The notes below the pieces were generated by a model. The model made no database searches. It was not told where the DNA came from and saw only the letters and a program-made list of their open reading frames with translations. Positions 1-6,076 of a stretch of DNA of 11,795 bases are shown here, one piece after another. Location of the stretch: contig JAHRHW010000102.1 of the NCBI GenBank assembly GCA_019100305.1, forward strand, positions 1 through 11,795, given 5' to 3'. The stretch comes from Candidatus Thiodiazotropha taylori. Its GTDB lineage: Bacteria > Pseudomonadota > Gammaproteobacteria > Chromatiales > Chromatiaceae. How positions within the stretch are numbered: position 1 is the stretch's first letter; every line of letters begins with the position of its first letter. A program made the position numbers and the translations under genes.

Positions 1-675
1 CGCTGCCCTGTTGACCCGGCTCCAATGAAAGATGATCAGCTCTATCCAGTCATCACTGCGCACGCTGAAGGGTTTGACATCGCCTGGGAAGATCGCCGGC
101 TTGGACACACCGTAATCATGCATAGCCAGAGTGAACGAGGAGAGCCCTGCAAGTTTTCTCCTCCAAGCCGTATCAGCGAAGAACCGCCAGGACCAAAGGC
201 CGATTTTGGTTCCGGACATGGGGTTGCGAGAGTCGCACTGGCCGACTATGGCAATTCAGGTCTGTATGCCGCATGGGCCGATAAGCGGGATTTTCGGGAA
301 GGCTACGATATCTATGGGGCCAACAAGCAGAGCGATCAGGCATTTGGCAGCAATGTGCGAATTCAGGATGACTTTGGCACCAATTACCGGCAGTGGCATG
401 CCACCATAGCCGGTCATCAGAACGGACAGCTGATTGTGGCATGGACAGATGAAAGAGATGGATCGAAGGATGTTTGGTATAGCTGGCTGGAGGATGGAGA
501 GTGGAGCGACGATGTCATACTGAGTGGCGCTTCCGGAAAGGGAGTTCAGGATCACCCCAGTATCACACTGGATAGCTCCGGTGACCTGCATGTTGCCTGG
601 GTGCATAGAGAAAAAGACGGGGGAGCTACCCAAATACGTTATTTATATGCGCCACTTGAACCGGATGATCGGTAG
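1..675 (+). CDS. C-terminal part of a sialidase/BNR-like beta-propeller repeat protein (5' truncated by the window)
   Basis: The reading frame is open from base 1 to a TAG at 673-675, so the real start lies outside the window; the ATG at 25 is probably internal. The visible 224 codons hold four copies of a short pattern: hydrophobic residues, Ala-Trp, one residue, Asp/His, one residue, Arg. The Trp residues fall at about codons 29, 92, 148 and 200, spaced 52-63 residues (AWEDRR, AWADKRD, AWTDERDG, AWVHREK). Repeated strands of this kind with Asp-rich turns are typical of sialidase-like (BNR/Asp-box related) beta-propellers, so these are probably the last blades. Such domains are usually extracytoplasmic and bind glycans or proteins, but no catalytic residues can be assigned from this fragment. 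A sialidase activity is not claimed. Neither a terminator nor a coupled downstream gene is evident; the next gene starts 145 bp away. Confidence 0.75.
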   Translation, partial: RCPVDPAPMKDDQLYPVITAHAEGFDIAWEDRRLGHTVIMHSQSERGEPCKFSPPSRISEEPPGPKADFGSGHGVARVALADYGNSGLYAAWADKRDFREGYDIYGANKQSDQAFGSNVRIQDDFGTNYRQWHATIAGHQNGQLIVAWTDERDGSKDVWYSWLEDGEWSDDVILSGASGKGVQDHPSITLDSSGDLHVAWVHREKDGGATQIRYLYAPLEPDDR

Positions 676-744
676 ACGGTTTACAGGCCTTAATTTCGTC
701 TACAAATCCAATGGTTTGTTCCAAAACAATCTTCTGTACACCGC

Positions 745-777
745 CACCAAATCCAATTATTCAGACCTATAATTGGA
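745..777 (+). promoter_or_regulatory. Candidate promoter with overlapping palindrome upstream of the DUF427 gene
   Basis: A perfect TATAAT lies at 768-773, with only a weak match to a -35 box 17 bp upstream (CACCAA, 745-750). A 9-bp perfect inverted repeat overlaps the -10: TCCAATTAT at 752-760 and ATAATTGGA at 769-777, with an 8-nt centre. The 10-mer CAAATCCAAT, at 748-757, also occurs at 703-712, 45 bp upstream. Placement about 45 nt before the ATG at 820 fits a promoter with an operator over the -10. The regulator is unknown. The -35 is poor, so either an activator or a false match is possible. Confidence 0.4.
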
Positions 778-819
778 CATACTAACAAGCCAGCAGACAC
801 TCAATTTGGAGTCGTTATC

Positions 820-1101
820 ATGAAGGCAATTTGAAATGGTCAGATTATCGCTGAAAGCAACCAAACGGTAGTCGTTGAATCCAACCACTATTTCCCGGCG
901 AACTCAGTAAAGCAGGAGTATCTCAATCCCAGTGACACGACTTCAGTCTGCCCATGGAAAGGCGTGGCACACTACTATTCACTCTCTGTCGACGGGGACA
1001 AGAACTCTGATGGCGCCTGGTACTATCCCTCAGCATCAGATGAGGCTAAAAAAATAGAGGGGATGGTGGCTTTCTGGAAAGGCGTTGAGGTCATTGATTG
1101 A
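820..1101 (+). pseudogene. DUF427-family protein gene interrupted by an in-frame TGA at codon 5
   Basis: From ATG 820 the frame reads M-K-A-I-stop-N-G-Q-I-I-A-E-S and then runs open for 88 more codons to TGA 1099-1101. The total is 93 codons plus stop, the normal size for a small DUF427 protein. Family hallmarks are present: the NG-x-I-I-A-E-S start, VVVESNHYFP, a S-x-CPWKG motif (codons 46-51 region), AWYYP, and the ending VAFWKGVEV. The family normally has Trp where the TGA (832-834) stands, so a single G-to-A change explains the break. A ribosome-binding site (GGAG, 808-811) is still in place 8 nt before the ATG. There is no convincing in-frame start just after the stop. DUF427 is a small single-domain family of unclear biochemical role. 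Either the gene is freshly inactivated, or it is a base error, or low-level UGA readthrough by tRNA-Trp makes some protein. Confidence 0.85.
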
Positions 1102-1144
1102 ATGTATTATTTTAACCATCTGATTTAACTGGTATTCGATCCCC

Positions 1145-1308
1145 TATAATATCAGTGTTTATGGGGCTAACTACGCATGGAACGTACTTGAACGTTATAG
1201 GGTGGGGCATGGCTCCACCAGATCCCTTCGTTAAAACGAGATGCAATAAGTTTTCGTGCTTAAGTAATCGCCATTCAGGGAAAATATCAAAACTGATTAC
1301 TTTTTCCC
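1145..1308 (+). other. Hairpin-rich non-coding stretch behind a TATAAT box (possible structured RNA or leader)
   Basis: The 313 bp between the DUF427 remnant and the TTG start at 1415 hold no supportable gene. There is a perfect TATAAT at 1145-1150 but no good -35. Four inverted repeats follow: AACGT/ACGTT (1181-1185/1192-1196), GGTGG/CCACC (1201-1205/1215-1219), TCGTT/AACGA (1228-1232/1235-1239) and GGGAAAA/TTTTCCC (1278-1284/1302-1308). The last encloses ATCA/TGAT (1286-1289/1294-1297). If transcribed from 1145, they would fold one after another. No known riboswitch or small RNA was recognised, and there is no terminator-like T tail after the last stem. Short stems are common by chance, so this is only a candidate. 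Confidence 0.3.
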
Positions 1309-1341
1309 GGAATACCGATTTAGTGTGAGTCTATCCTCTCT

Positions 1342-1364
1342 GATAATATTTTTGAGTTACTCAA
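1342..1364 (+). promoter_or_regulatory. Candidate -10 and operator palindrome upstream of the NAD(P)-binding gene
   Basis: GATAAT (1342-1347, 5 of 6 matches) could be a -10; TTTAGT 17 bp upstream is a poor -35. Directly downstream is a perfect 13-bp palindrome, TTGAGT-T-ACTCAA (1352-1364), centred near the expected transcription start. Its 10-mer AGTTACTCAA recurs at 3115-3124 in the divergent SDR/HxlR intergenic region. That suggests, but does not prove, control by the same HxlR-type regulator. The remaining leader to TTG 1415 would be about 60 nt. Confidence 0.4.
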
Positions 1365-1414
1365 TCATAGTTCTGTCTGTCTTTTTACAAATCTCTGTTA
1401 CCAGGAGAGATAAC

Positions 1415-2095
1415 TTGAATAAAGTCTGTATCATCGGCGCATCCGGTAAACTTGGTCGATATATGGTGCAACACGCCCTGGAGCGCGGATATCAGGTCGT
1501 TGCTGTCTGCAGACAACAGAGCGTCAACAAGCTCGCTGATTTTGCGGATAGAATAAGCCTATTTCCAGGTGCAACCAATGATCGGGATGTGATCAGGCAA
1601 GCGGTTTCCTGTTGTGATGGTGTACTGACCGTTCTCGTACCCTGGGGAGTACAGCAATACTCATCAGGCACCGCACAAGCTGTTTTGGATTTTGCCGAAC
1701 CTGATGCCCGGCTGATTTTCTCCTGTGGCTGGCATATCAGTCGTGATGGTAAAGATGTCTATTCCTGGAGATTCAAAGCCCTGGTCGCTCTGTTCGGTAA
1801 ACTTGCCAGACTGTTTCGACTGGTTGAACTGGATGATCAGGTTGAAGCCTGCAGAAGAGTGTTTGAAAGCGACACCCGATGGACAGTGGTTCGCGGCAGC
1901 GACCTTGAAGAAGGCGAAAGTCAGGGACTGCCCGTTTGGAGTCGACATGTGGGCGATCCCATATTGAAGAGCAATCTCACTCGACGTATCGATTTTGCGC
2001 TTTTCATGGTTGATGCCATGGAAAGAGATGAGCTGATCCATGAAGCGCCAGCAATCGTCGGTTGCAAATCACCATCAGTACTTGAAAACAGTTAG
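1415..2095 (+). CDS. Rossmann-fold NAD(P)-binding protein (NmrA / NAD_binding_10-like)
   Basis: Read from TTG 1415 this gives 226 residues. The N-terminus has a first beta strand and a dinucleotide-binding glycine motif, IIGASGKLG (G8, G11, G14). An Arg after the second strand (AVCRQQ) hints at NADP preference. These features are typical of atypical SDRs of the NmrA/NAD_binding_10 type, which bind NAD(P)H and act as epimerase/reductase-like enzymes or redox sensors. TTG is preferred because AGGAG (1403-1407) lies 7 nt ahead and because the glycine motif in this family sits within about 10 residues of the N-terminus. The in-frame GTG at 1325 would add 30 hydrophobic residues across the likely promoter. 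The substrate is unknown. The protein probably works in the cytoplasm. The gene is monocistronic and converges on the SDR gene, whose end is 98 bp away. Confidence 0.8.
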   Translation: MNKVCIIGASGKLGRYMVQHALERGYQVVAVCRQQSVNKLADFADRISLFPGATNDRDVIRQAVSCCDGVLTVLVPWGVQQYSSGTAQAVLDFAEPDARLIFSCGWHISRDGKDVYSWRFKALVALFGKLARLFRLVELDDQVEACRRVFESDTRWTVVRGSDLEEGESQGLPVWSRHVGDPILKSNLTRRIDFALFMVDAMERDELIHEAPAIVGCKSPSVLENS

Positions 2096-2164
2096 CTTGA
2101 CCATGAATATCATTTTTTGATCTCAGGTTAAATGTTTTGATCCGCGCAGCTAGGGATAGTTATA

Positions 2165-2181
2165 AATGATGCTACATCATT
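2165..2181. terminator. Hairpin between two convergent genes, weak bidirectional terminator candidate
   Basis: AATGATG (2165-2171) and CATCATT (2175-2181) form a perfect 7-bp stem with a 3-nt loop in the 98-bp gap between the convergent genes ending at 2095 and 2194. The position suits a shared terminator. The stem is AT-rich and neither side has a proper run of U, so it may be weak or accidental. Confidence 0.3.
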
Positions 2182-2193
2182 CTGAATACAGCT

Positions 2194-3009
2194 TTAGGCC
2201 CTCCACCTAACGCCTAGCTTTTTATTCGACAACAAGCTGAACACCTCAAAAGCAATAACCCGAGGATGCAACTCCCCCATAAAGGCGAGTATTTTGTTGA
2301 ACACTCCTGGTATTAGCGATCGCTTTCCAGTCTGGCAGGCTTGATAGGCAAGCTTGGCAATCTGTTCCGGCGATGGCCCAAGAGGCACCTGATAGGCCAA
2401 CATATCCTCTGCATCAGCCTTCTTTACAAAATCGGTGGCGGTTGCACCAGGCGAGAGGGATGTCACGGCAACCCCCGACCCCTTCAACTCCTTGGATAAA
2501 CCTGCACTCAAGGCGCGCACATAGTGTTTGCTTGCCACATAGGCCGCCCAGTTAGGTCCTCCTATGAAATAAGAGACCAGCGACCCAACATTGAGTATCC
2601 GTCCACGCTTGCGGAACAGCATCTGCGGCAGGAACAGATGCGTCAGTTGCGTGAGTGCCAACATATTGAGTTGCAGCATTCGACTCAGGTTTGGGTAATC
2701 CGCCTCCTGAAACAGCCCACTCATCCCTACTCCGGCATTGTTGACCAGAATATCGATCGGCTTACCTGACTGTTCCAGTTGCTCATAGAGCCTCCTGGGC
2801 GCGTCTGCTTCGGTCAGATCACAGCAGATTACCTTAACCTCGCCCCCGGACTGCGCCTTGATTCGATCCGCCACACGCTGTAACGCCTCTTCTCCCCGGG
2901 CAACCAGCACCAGGTCATGTCCCTGTGCAGCAAACTCTTCAGCGATCGCAAGACCGATTCCCTTGGATGCTCCGGTGACTAATACAGTCGCCTTTTCAAT
3001 TGGTTCCAT
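2194..3009 (-). CDS. Short-chain dehydrogenase/reductase (classical SDR), 271 aa
   Basis: The protein has the full set of classical SDR landmarks: the cofactor motif TGASKGIG (residues 12-19), NNAG (90-93), and the catalytic tetrad N115, S143, Y157 and K161 (YVASK). Arg38 after the second strand suggests NADP(H). Its length of 271 aa is normal for the family, and it is a soluble cytoplasmic oxidoreductase of unknown substrate. The start at 3009 is chosen because it is preceded by CAGGAG with about 6 nt spacing and places the glycine motif at residue 12. The frame stays open 31 codons further upstream to 3102, but that part looks non-coding. It is transcribed divergently from the HxlR-type regulator (172-bp intergenic region) and is therefore the likeliest regulatory target. 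HxlR proteins often sit beside NAD(P)-dependent oxidoreductases. Confidence 0.9.
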   Translation of the reverse strand: MEPIEKATVLVTGASKGIGLAIAEEFAAQGHDLVLVARGEEALQRVADRIKAQSGGEVKVICCDLTEADAPRRLYEQLEQSGKPIDILVNNAGVGMSGLFQEADYPNLSRMLQLNMLALTQLTHLFLPQMLFRKRGRILNVGSLVSYFIGGPNWAAYVASKHYVRALSAGLSKELKGSGVAVTSLSPGATATDFVKKADAEDMLAYQVPLGPSPEQIAKLAYQACQTGKRSLIPGVFNKILAFMGELHPRVIAFEVFSLLSNKKLGVRWRA

Positions 3010-3114
3010 ATCATGCTCCTGATTGGAATGGAATCTGCTGAGGATTGCCCAAGCCCCTTTTGAATTTGATCGCCCTGAACTGGAGACAGTCCAAGCAGTC
3101 ACTTTCTTTTTGCA

Positions 3115-3124
3115 AGTTACTCAA
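3115..3124. promoter_or_regulatory. Copy of the AGTTACTCAA motif in the SDR/HxlR intergenic region
   Basis: AGTTACTCAA here is identical to the right part of the palindrome at 1352-1364. It is preceded by TTGCA, so the local sequence from 3110 (TTGCAAGTTACTC) also resembles the right half-site at 3147-3159 (TTGCAAGTAAGTG) over its first eight bases. It lies about 105 bp upstream of the SDR start and may be a second binding site for the regulator. No assignable -10/-35 pair for the SDR gene was found. Confidence 0.35.
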
Positions 3125-3132
3125 GCCTAGCC

Positions 3133-3175
3133 CACTGACTTGTTAATTGCAAGTAAGTGATTCCCATGCTAGGTT
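3133..3175 (+). promoter_or_regulatory. Likely HxlR operator dyad and promoter of the regulator gene
   Basis: CACTGACTTG (3133-3142) and CAAGTAAGTG (3150-3159) are inverted repeats matching at 9 of 10 positions around a 7-nt centre. The right arm covers TTGCAA (3147-3152), a fair -35 that is 17 bp from TAGGTT (3170-3175), a modest -10. A regulator bound here would block its own promoter and could act on the divergent SDR gene. ACTTGnnnCAAGT-like dyads beside HxlR-family genes are a common arrangement; the exact consensus for this protein is not known. The predicted start of transcription would fall almost at ATG 3182, so the mRNA may be leaderless or nearly so. Confidence 0.5.
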
Positions 3176-3181
3176 TAAGGC

Positions 3182-3547
3182 ATGGCTAAAGCTGACAAAA
3201 GCAACATCACGACAAAGCGCTCAATCTGCCCTGTCGCTTCGACTCTGGATATTCTGGGGGACAAATGGAGCCTACTGGTAATCCGGGATCTGTTTGCCGG
3301 TAAAACAACCTACAGCGAACTGCAAAACTCTCCTGAAAAAGTACCGACCAATATCCTGGCCAATCGATTGGTGCGCTTGACCGATCATGAAATCGTTGAG
3401 AAAAAGCCCTACCAGACACACCCCGTTCGCTATGAGTACATCCTCACGCCAAAAGGCAGGGAGTTGGGTCCAATCTTAAAGTCCATGGTTACCTGGGGTG
3501 AAAAACATATCCCCGGCACCAAGGCGATGATCAAAAGGAAGCGATGA
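3182..3547 (+). CDS. HxlR-family winged-helix transcriptional regulator, 121 aa
   Basis: The size and sequence are typical of HxlR: an N-terminal SICPV with Cys16, then the winged helix-turn-helix region LDILGDKWSLLVIRDLF, TYSELQ, ILANRLVRL, and the wing ending YILTPKGREL. In relatives such as YodB and HypR, a Cys near this position senses quinones, aldehydes or oxidants. Cys16 is the only Cys here, so redox or electrophile sensing is plausible but inferred. It probably acts as a dimer on the dyad at 3133-3159, repressing itself and the divergent SDR. ATG 3182 has only a weak AGG upstream. Its TGA (3545-3547) overlaps the ATG of the next gene (ATGA), pointing to translational coupling with the small membrane protein. 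Confidence 0.9.
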   Translation: MAKADKSNITTKRSICPVASTLDILGDKWSLLVIRDLFAGKTTYSELQNSPEKVPTNILANRLVRLTDHEIVEKKPYQTHPVRYEYILTPKGRELGPILKSMVTWGEKHIPGTKAMIKRKR

Positions 3548-3986
3548 GGATCAAACCCGCGATCTGGAAATTTCTCACGTTCATCGTGTTTGCGCTCCTC
3601 ATACTCAATCCGGAGACGGTTGGTCTGGCACTTTTTGTCGATTCGATAGGTTTGGAAATTTTTGTATTAATGGTTGAACTGCAGATCGTGGCGCTATTTG
3701 GGGTTGTCTTTCACAACAAGATCAAACCTGCGTTCTCCTATATTCGCCGAATCAGGTTAAGCGCCCAGTTTTTTCACTCTTCCTCACTTGCACCTGCAGC
3801 GTCGATGCAGTTGTTGGTACTCTCATCATCTCTGCCTTTGATGATCACTTGCTTGACATGACTGATACCAAGATAGGGGATCTGTTGAGTGAGTCGATTG
3901 CCTGGGGTGTGTTGTTGATGGTTTGGAAAGGTACCTATATCTCAGCCTTCTCTCAAATGGGGCTGGTATTAATCGTCATGCTGTAG
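3544..3986 (+). pseudogene. Small multi-pass membrane protein gene, frameshifted at a T6 run
   Basis: Starting at ATG 3544, overlapping the hxlR stop by 4 bp, the first frame encodes two strongly hydrophobic segments (about residues 8-30 and 36-58) followed by a basic stretch (IRRIR). After Gln-Phe-Phe, coded over TTTTTT (3769-3774), that frame turns into Ser-rich low-quality sequence and stops near 3861. In the -1 frame the sequence instead continues with VVGTLIISAF, an acidic loop (DDHLLDMTDTKIGDLL), AWGVLLMVWKG and MGLVLIVML, ending at TAG 3984-3986. One extra T in the run would give a continuous protein of 147 aa with about four membrane segments. The family was not recognised. The lesion may be a real deletion, a homopolymer sequencing error or, less likely, -1 slippage. 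Coupling to hxlR suggests a role in the response that regulator controls. Confidence 0.7.
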
Positions 3987-4048
3987 TTTCTGAATAGTCG
4001 GATTGTTGCTTCTACTTTCTTTATTCGTATAAACCATTAAATTAGGTC

Positions 4049-4290
4049 GCAGCCACTCGGCGTTGTCCTCGTGTCGGAGACTCCCTGTTTCGCCCTCCTG
4101 GGCGAGTCACTTTTCTTTTGCGCCAACAGAAAGGGCGCCCGGCCGTCACGCACCTTCGGGTCCGTTGCGATGCTCGGCAAAAACCGGCAGGCCTGAAACT
4201 CGCTGCGCTCAAACAGTCAGACCCGCTGATCGGTTTTTGCCTGCGCTTCTCGCTCGTGCCGGAACGGGAATTCAAGAGGTGAGTGGCTGC
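4049..4290. repeat. 242-bp repeat element with perfect 10-bp terminal inverted repeats (MITE-like or dispersed intergenic repeat)
   Basis: GCAGCCACTC at 4049-4058 is exactly reversed as GAGTGGCTGC at 4281-4290. The interior is much more GC-rich than its AT-rich flanks and is full of structure: CGCCC/GGGCG hairpin (4091-4095/4100-4104) and GGCAAAAACCG/CGGTTTTTGCC (4176-4186/4231-4241, 11-bp stem). Its wording (a CGAGTCACTTTTCTTTTGCG stretch, then an AAACTCGC...GCTCAAACAGTCAG stretch) resembles, from memory, intergenic repeats common in gammaproteobacterial genomes that are often misannotated as short ORFs. Overlapping short ORFs on both strands here have no protein character. No target-site duplication was seen and no transposase is encoded, so any movement would need a helper in trans. 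Confidence 0.7.
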
Positions 4291-4638
4291 AAGCTTATCA
4301 CTTGAACTAGGAGGCTAAGTTAGTTTGCCGTATAGCGGATTGTAGTCTCTGATTATAAGTCACCTCGCTGGGTTGTACCCTTTGAAACAAACACTGACAA
4401 GCTTTCAGCCATATAGTTTGTACGCAAGCCTTCAGCAAAGACTTTGAGTAACAAATTTTGTTTGGATACTGATCCGTGTTGCTTTCTGGGTCCTTCCCAA
4501 TACACCGATTCCGGTCTATTCTTTGGTCTTCATACAGCCGGGCTTTATGGGGTTATTCAGCTCACGAAAGTCAATATCATCTATAGTTATTGAACTGATG
4601 GAGTAAATCATTCACCTATTGAAGCAAAGGATATCTTC
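4291..4638. other. 348-bp intergenic region before the lipase gene, no gene seen
   Basis: Neither strand holds more than about 20-codon ORFs. TTGAGTAAC at 4444-4452 shares its first nine bases with the minus strand of the SDR/HxlR site (3116-3124), and directly overlaps a perfect 13-bp palindrome, AACAAA-T-TTTGTT (4450-4462). TTGAGT (4444-4449) with GATACT (4465-4470) makes a weak promoter with short 15-bp spacing. A ribosome-binding site for the lipase gene, AAAGGA, is at 4626-4631. No terminator or RNA gene was recognised. Confidence 0.4.
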
Positions 4639-6027
4639 ATGTTGATCGAGTCCGCTCAATCCAAACAGAGTAACGAACCGCCTCCATCTCCGAAACTCGC
4701 ACGGCTCAACTGTGGTGGCATTGCTCCGTTCCCCCCCACTCTCGATACCCGGGGAGATCGAACTCAGGTTTTGAAAGAACTTCACTGTTTTTGTGCCGGT
4801 CTCTCTGCTCTGATCTATCGCTATAACCTGGAAGGGCTGAGACGACTGCTCGAACTTGAAGGCGCTGATGCTTTTAAAGGCTTTACCACGGAATTTGCTA
4901 AAGGCCTCCCTTCCAACACGGCACTTTTTTCAAAGGTCGCCATGGGCTTTGTTTTTCAGCAACGGGCCTGGCTGGTATTCCGGGGATCTGACGATGCTTA
5001 TGACTGGGATACCAATTTCCGTTTTTTTAAAACCGATGAGCAACTCCATAGCGGATTTCAGAACGCCTGGTCTGGCCTGCAAAACAGAGTAGTTGAATGG
5101 TATCGGGAGATCTCAGCAACCACCTCTTCCATTGTCATCACCGGCCACTCACTGGGTGGCGCGATGGGTGTAATTGCTGCAAAAGCATTGGCTGAAGAGC
5201 AACTCAACAGGATTGAAGCGGTTATCACATTCGGCGCCCCACGGGTCGGCTCGTCTGCTTTTGTTGCCGAATACAACCAGACACCGGCCGGCATTCAGCA
5301 ACCGGATGTGGAGAAGCTCACGCTTGGAGAGGTCACCTTTCAGAGCCGAATCGCTGATGACATCGTTCCCAAGGTTCCTCCACGGTTTCTCAATTTCGAA
5401 CACTGCGGAAACTCAGGCAACGCGCTGTGGAACACTTCATACGATGTCACCAACCACTTTGATTCCATCGCGGAGAAGCCAACAACCGATAACACCATTG
5501 AATACAACTTCTTGCATAAATCCAATGATAACGGCCTTATCGAAATACTCAGTGGTGTTACGAAAATGTTCTCCTCCCTGTTTCCGCTGCATCAGATGTT
5601 TTTCAGCTCCGCCGACAAGTTGAAACAGGGCGGCATGAGTCATCGAATGGTTGGCTATCAGAATCGATTCGGCGCCTATCTCTCCTTCCGCTCAGCCATT
5701 GCCCGGGATAAGCACATCATTGAACAGATTCAGGATGAAACAGAGAAAGCCGAGACTACGACATCGAAACCGGTGCCGCTCAGCATCCAGAATCCCAGCG
5801 CTTTCTACCCATCTCTAACGACAAACCCGTTTCATGTTGAAAAGGTCACCGGCTGGACTCCGGTACTTACCAGCGTCACCTTACTGGTGATTCTACTGCT
5901 GGGCGCAGCAATCTTCGCAATGATTCGGTTTGTTAACCCTGAGTATCAGCTGATGGCAATCCTGTTACTCTTTGCCGGCACGCTGTCACTGGGATTAAAC
6001 GCCATCAAAGAGCTCAAGGGCGGGTGA
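4639..6027 (+). CDS. Class 3 lipase-like alpha/beta hydrolase with C-terminal membrane hairpin, 462 aa
   Basis: The central part (about residues 100-345) is a Lipase_3 (PF01764-type) domain: the oxyanion-region motif VFRGSDD around R115-G116, the nucleophile elbow GHSLGG (169-174, Ser171), ITFGAPRVGS, and the acid region ADDIVPKVPP (Asp240 or Asp241). His335 in SHRMVGY is the best candidate for the catalytic His, by analogy with the H-x-M-x-x-Y pattern of relatives. Such enzymes hydrolyse acyl esters of glycerides or phospholipids. No N-terminal signal peptide is seen. The protein ends in two hydrophobic helices (about 409-429 and 437-455) separated by a short polar turn, so it is probably anchored in the inner membrane. 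ATG 4639 follows AAAGGA by 7 nt. The VOC gene starts 49 bp downstream and may be cotranscribed. Confidence 0.85.
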   Translation: MLIESAQSKQSNEPPPSPKLARLNCGGIAPFPPTLDTRGDRTQVLKELHCFCAGLSALIYRYNLEGLRRLLELEGADAFKGFTTEFAKGLPSNTALFSKVAMGFVFQQRAWLVFRGSDDAYDWDTNFRFFKTDEQLHSGFQNAWSGLQNRVVEWYREISATTSSIVITGHSLGGAMGVIAAKALAEEQLNRIEAVITFGAPRVGSSAFVAEYNQTPAGIQQPDVEKLTLGEVTFQSRIADDIVPKVPPRFLNFEHCGNSGNALWNTSYDVTNHFDSIAEKPTTDNTIEYNFLHKSNDNGLIEILSGVTKMFSSLFPLHQMFFSSADKLKQGGMSHRMVGYQNRFGAYLSFRSAIARDKHIIEQIQDETEKAETTTSKPVPLSIQNPSAFYPSLTTNPFHVEKVTGWTPVLTSVTLLVILLLGAAIFAMIRFVNPEYQLMAILLLFAGTLSLGLNAIKELKGG

Positions 6028-6076
6028 TCCGGTTCTATTATGAACACGCTCTGCGAGACAGGCTAAGGAAAACCGC

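Noticed and set aside
832..834. Selenocysteine at the in-frame TGA of the DUF427 gene
   Set aside because: The family has Trp, not Cys, at this place, and no SECIS-like hairpin is evident just after the codon.
1325..1414. A GTG start at 1325 adding a hydrophobic, signal-like N-terminus to the NAD(P)-binding protein
   Set aside because: The Rossmann glycine motif should be near the N-terminus, the TTG at 1415 has a strong AGGAG 7 nt upstream, and the extension covers a promoter-like palindrome.
3769..3774. Programmed -1 frameshifting as the main explanation of the split membrane gene
   Set aside because: The site is G-TTT-TTT, not a full slippery heptamer, and no obvious downstream pseudoknot was seen; deletion or homopolymer error is simpler.
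4042..4305. Two overlapping ORFs of about 80 codons on opposite strands
   Set aside because: They lie in the repeat with terminal inverted repeats, have Arg/Pro/Ser-rich composition without domains, and start without ribosome-binding sites.
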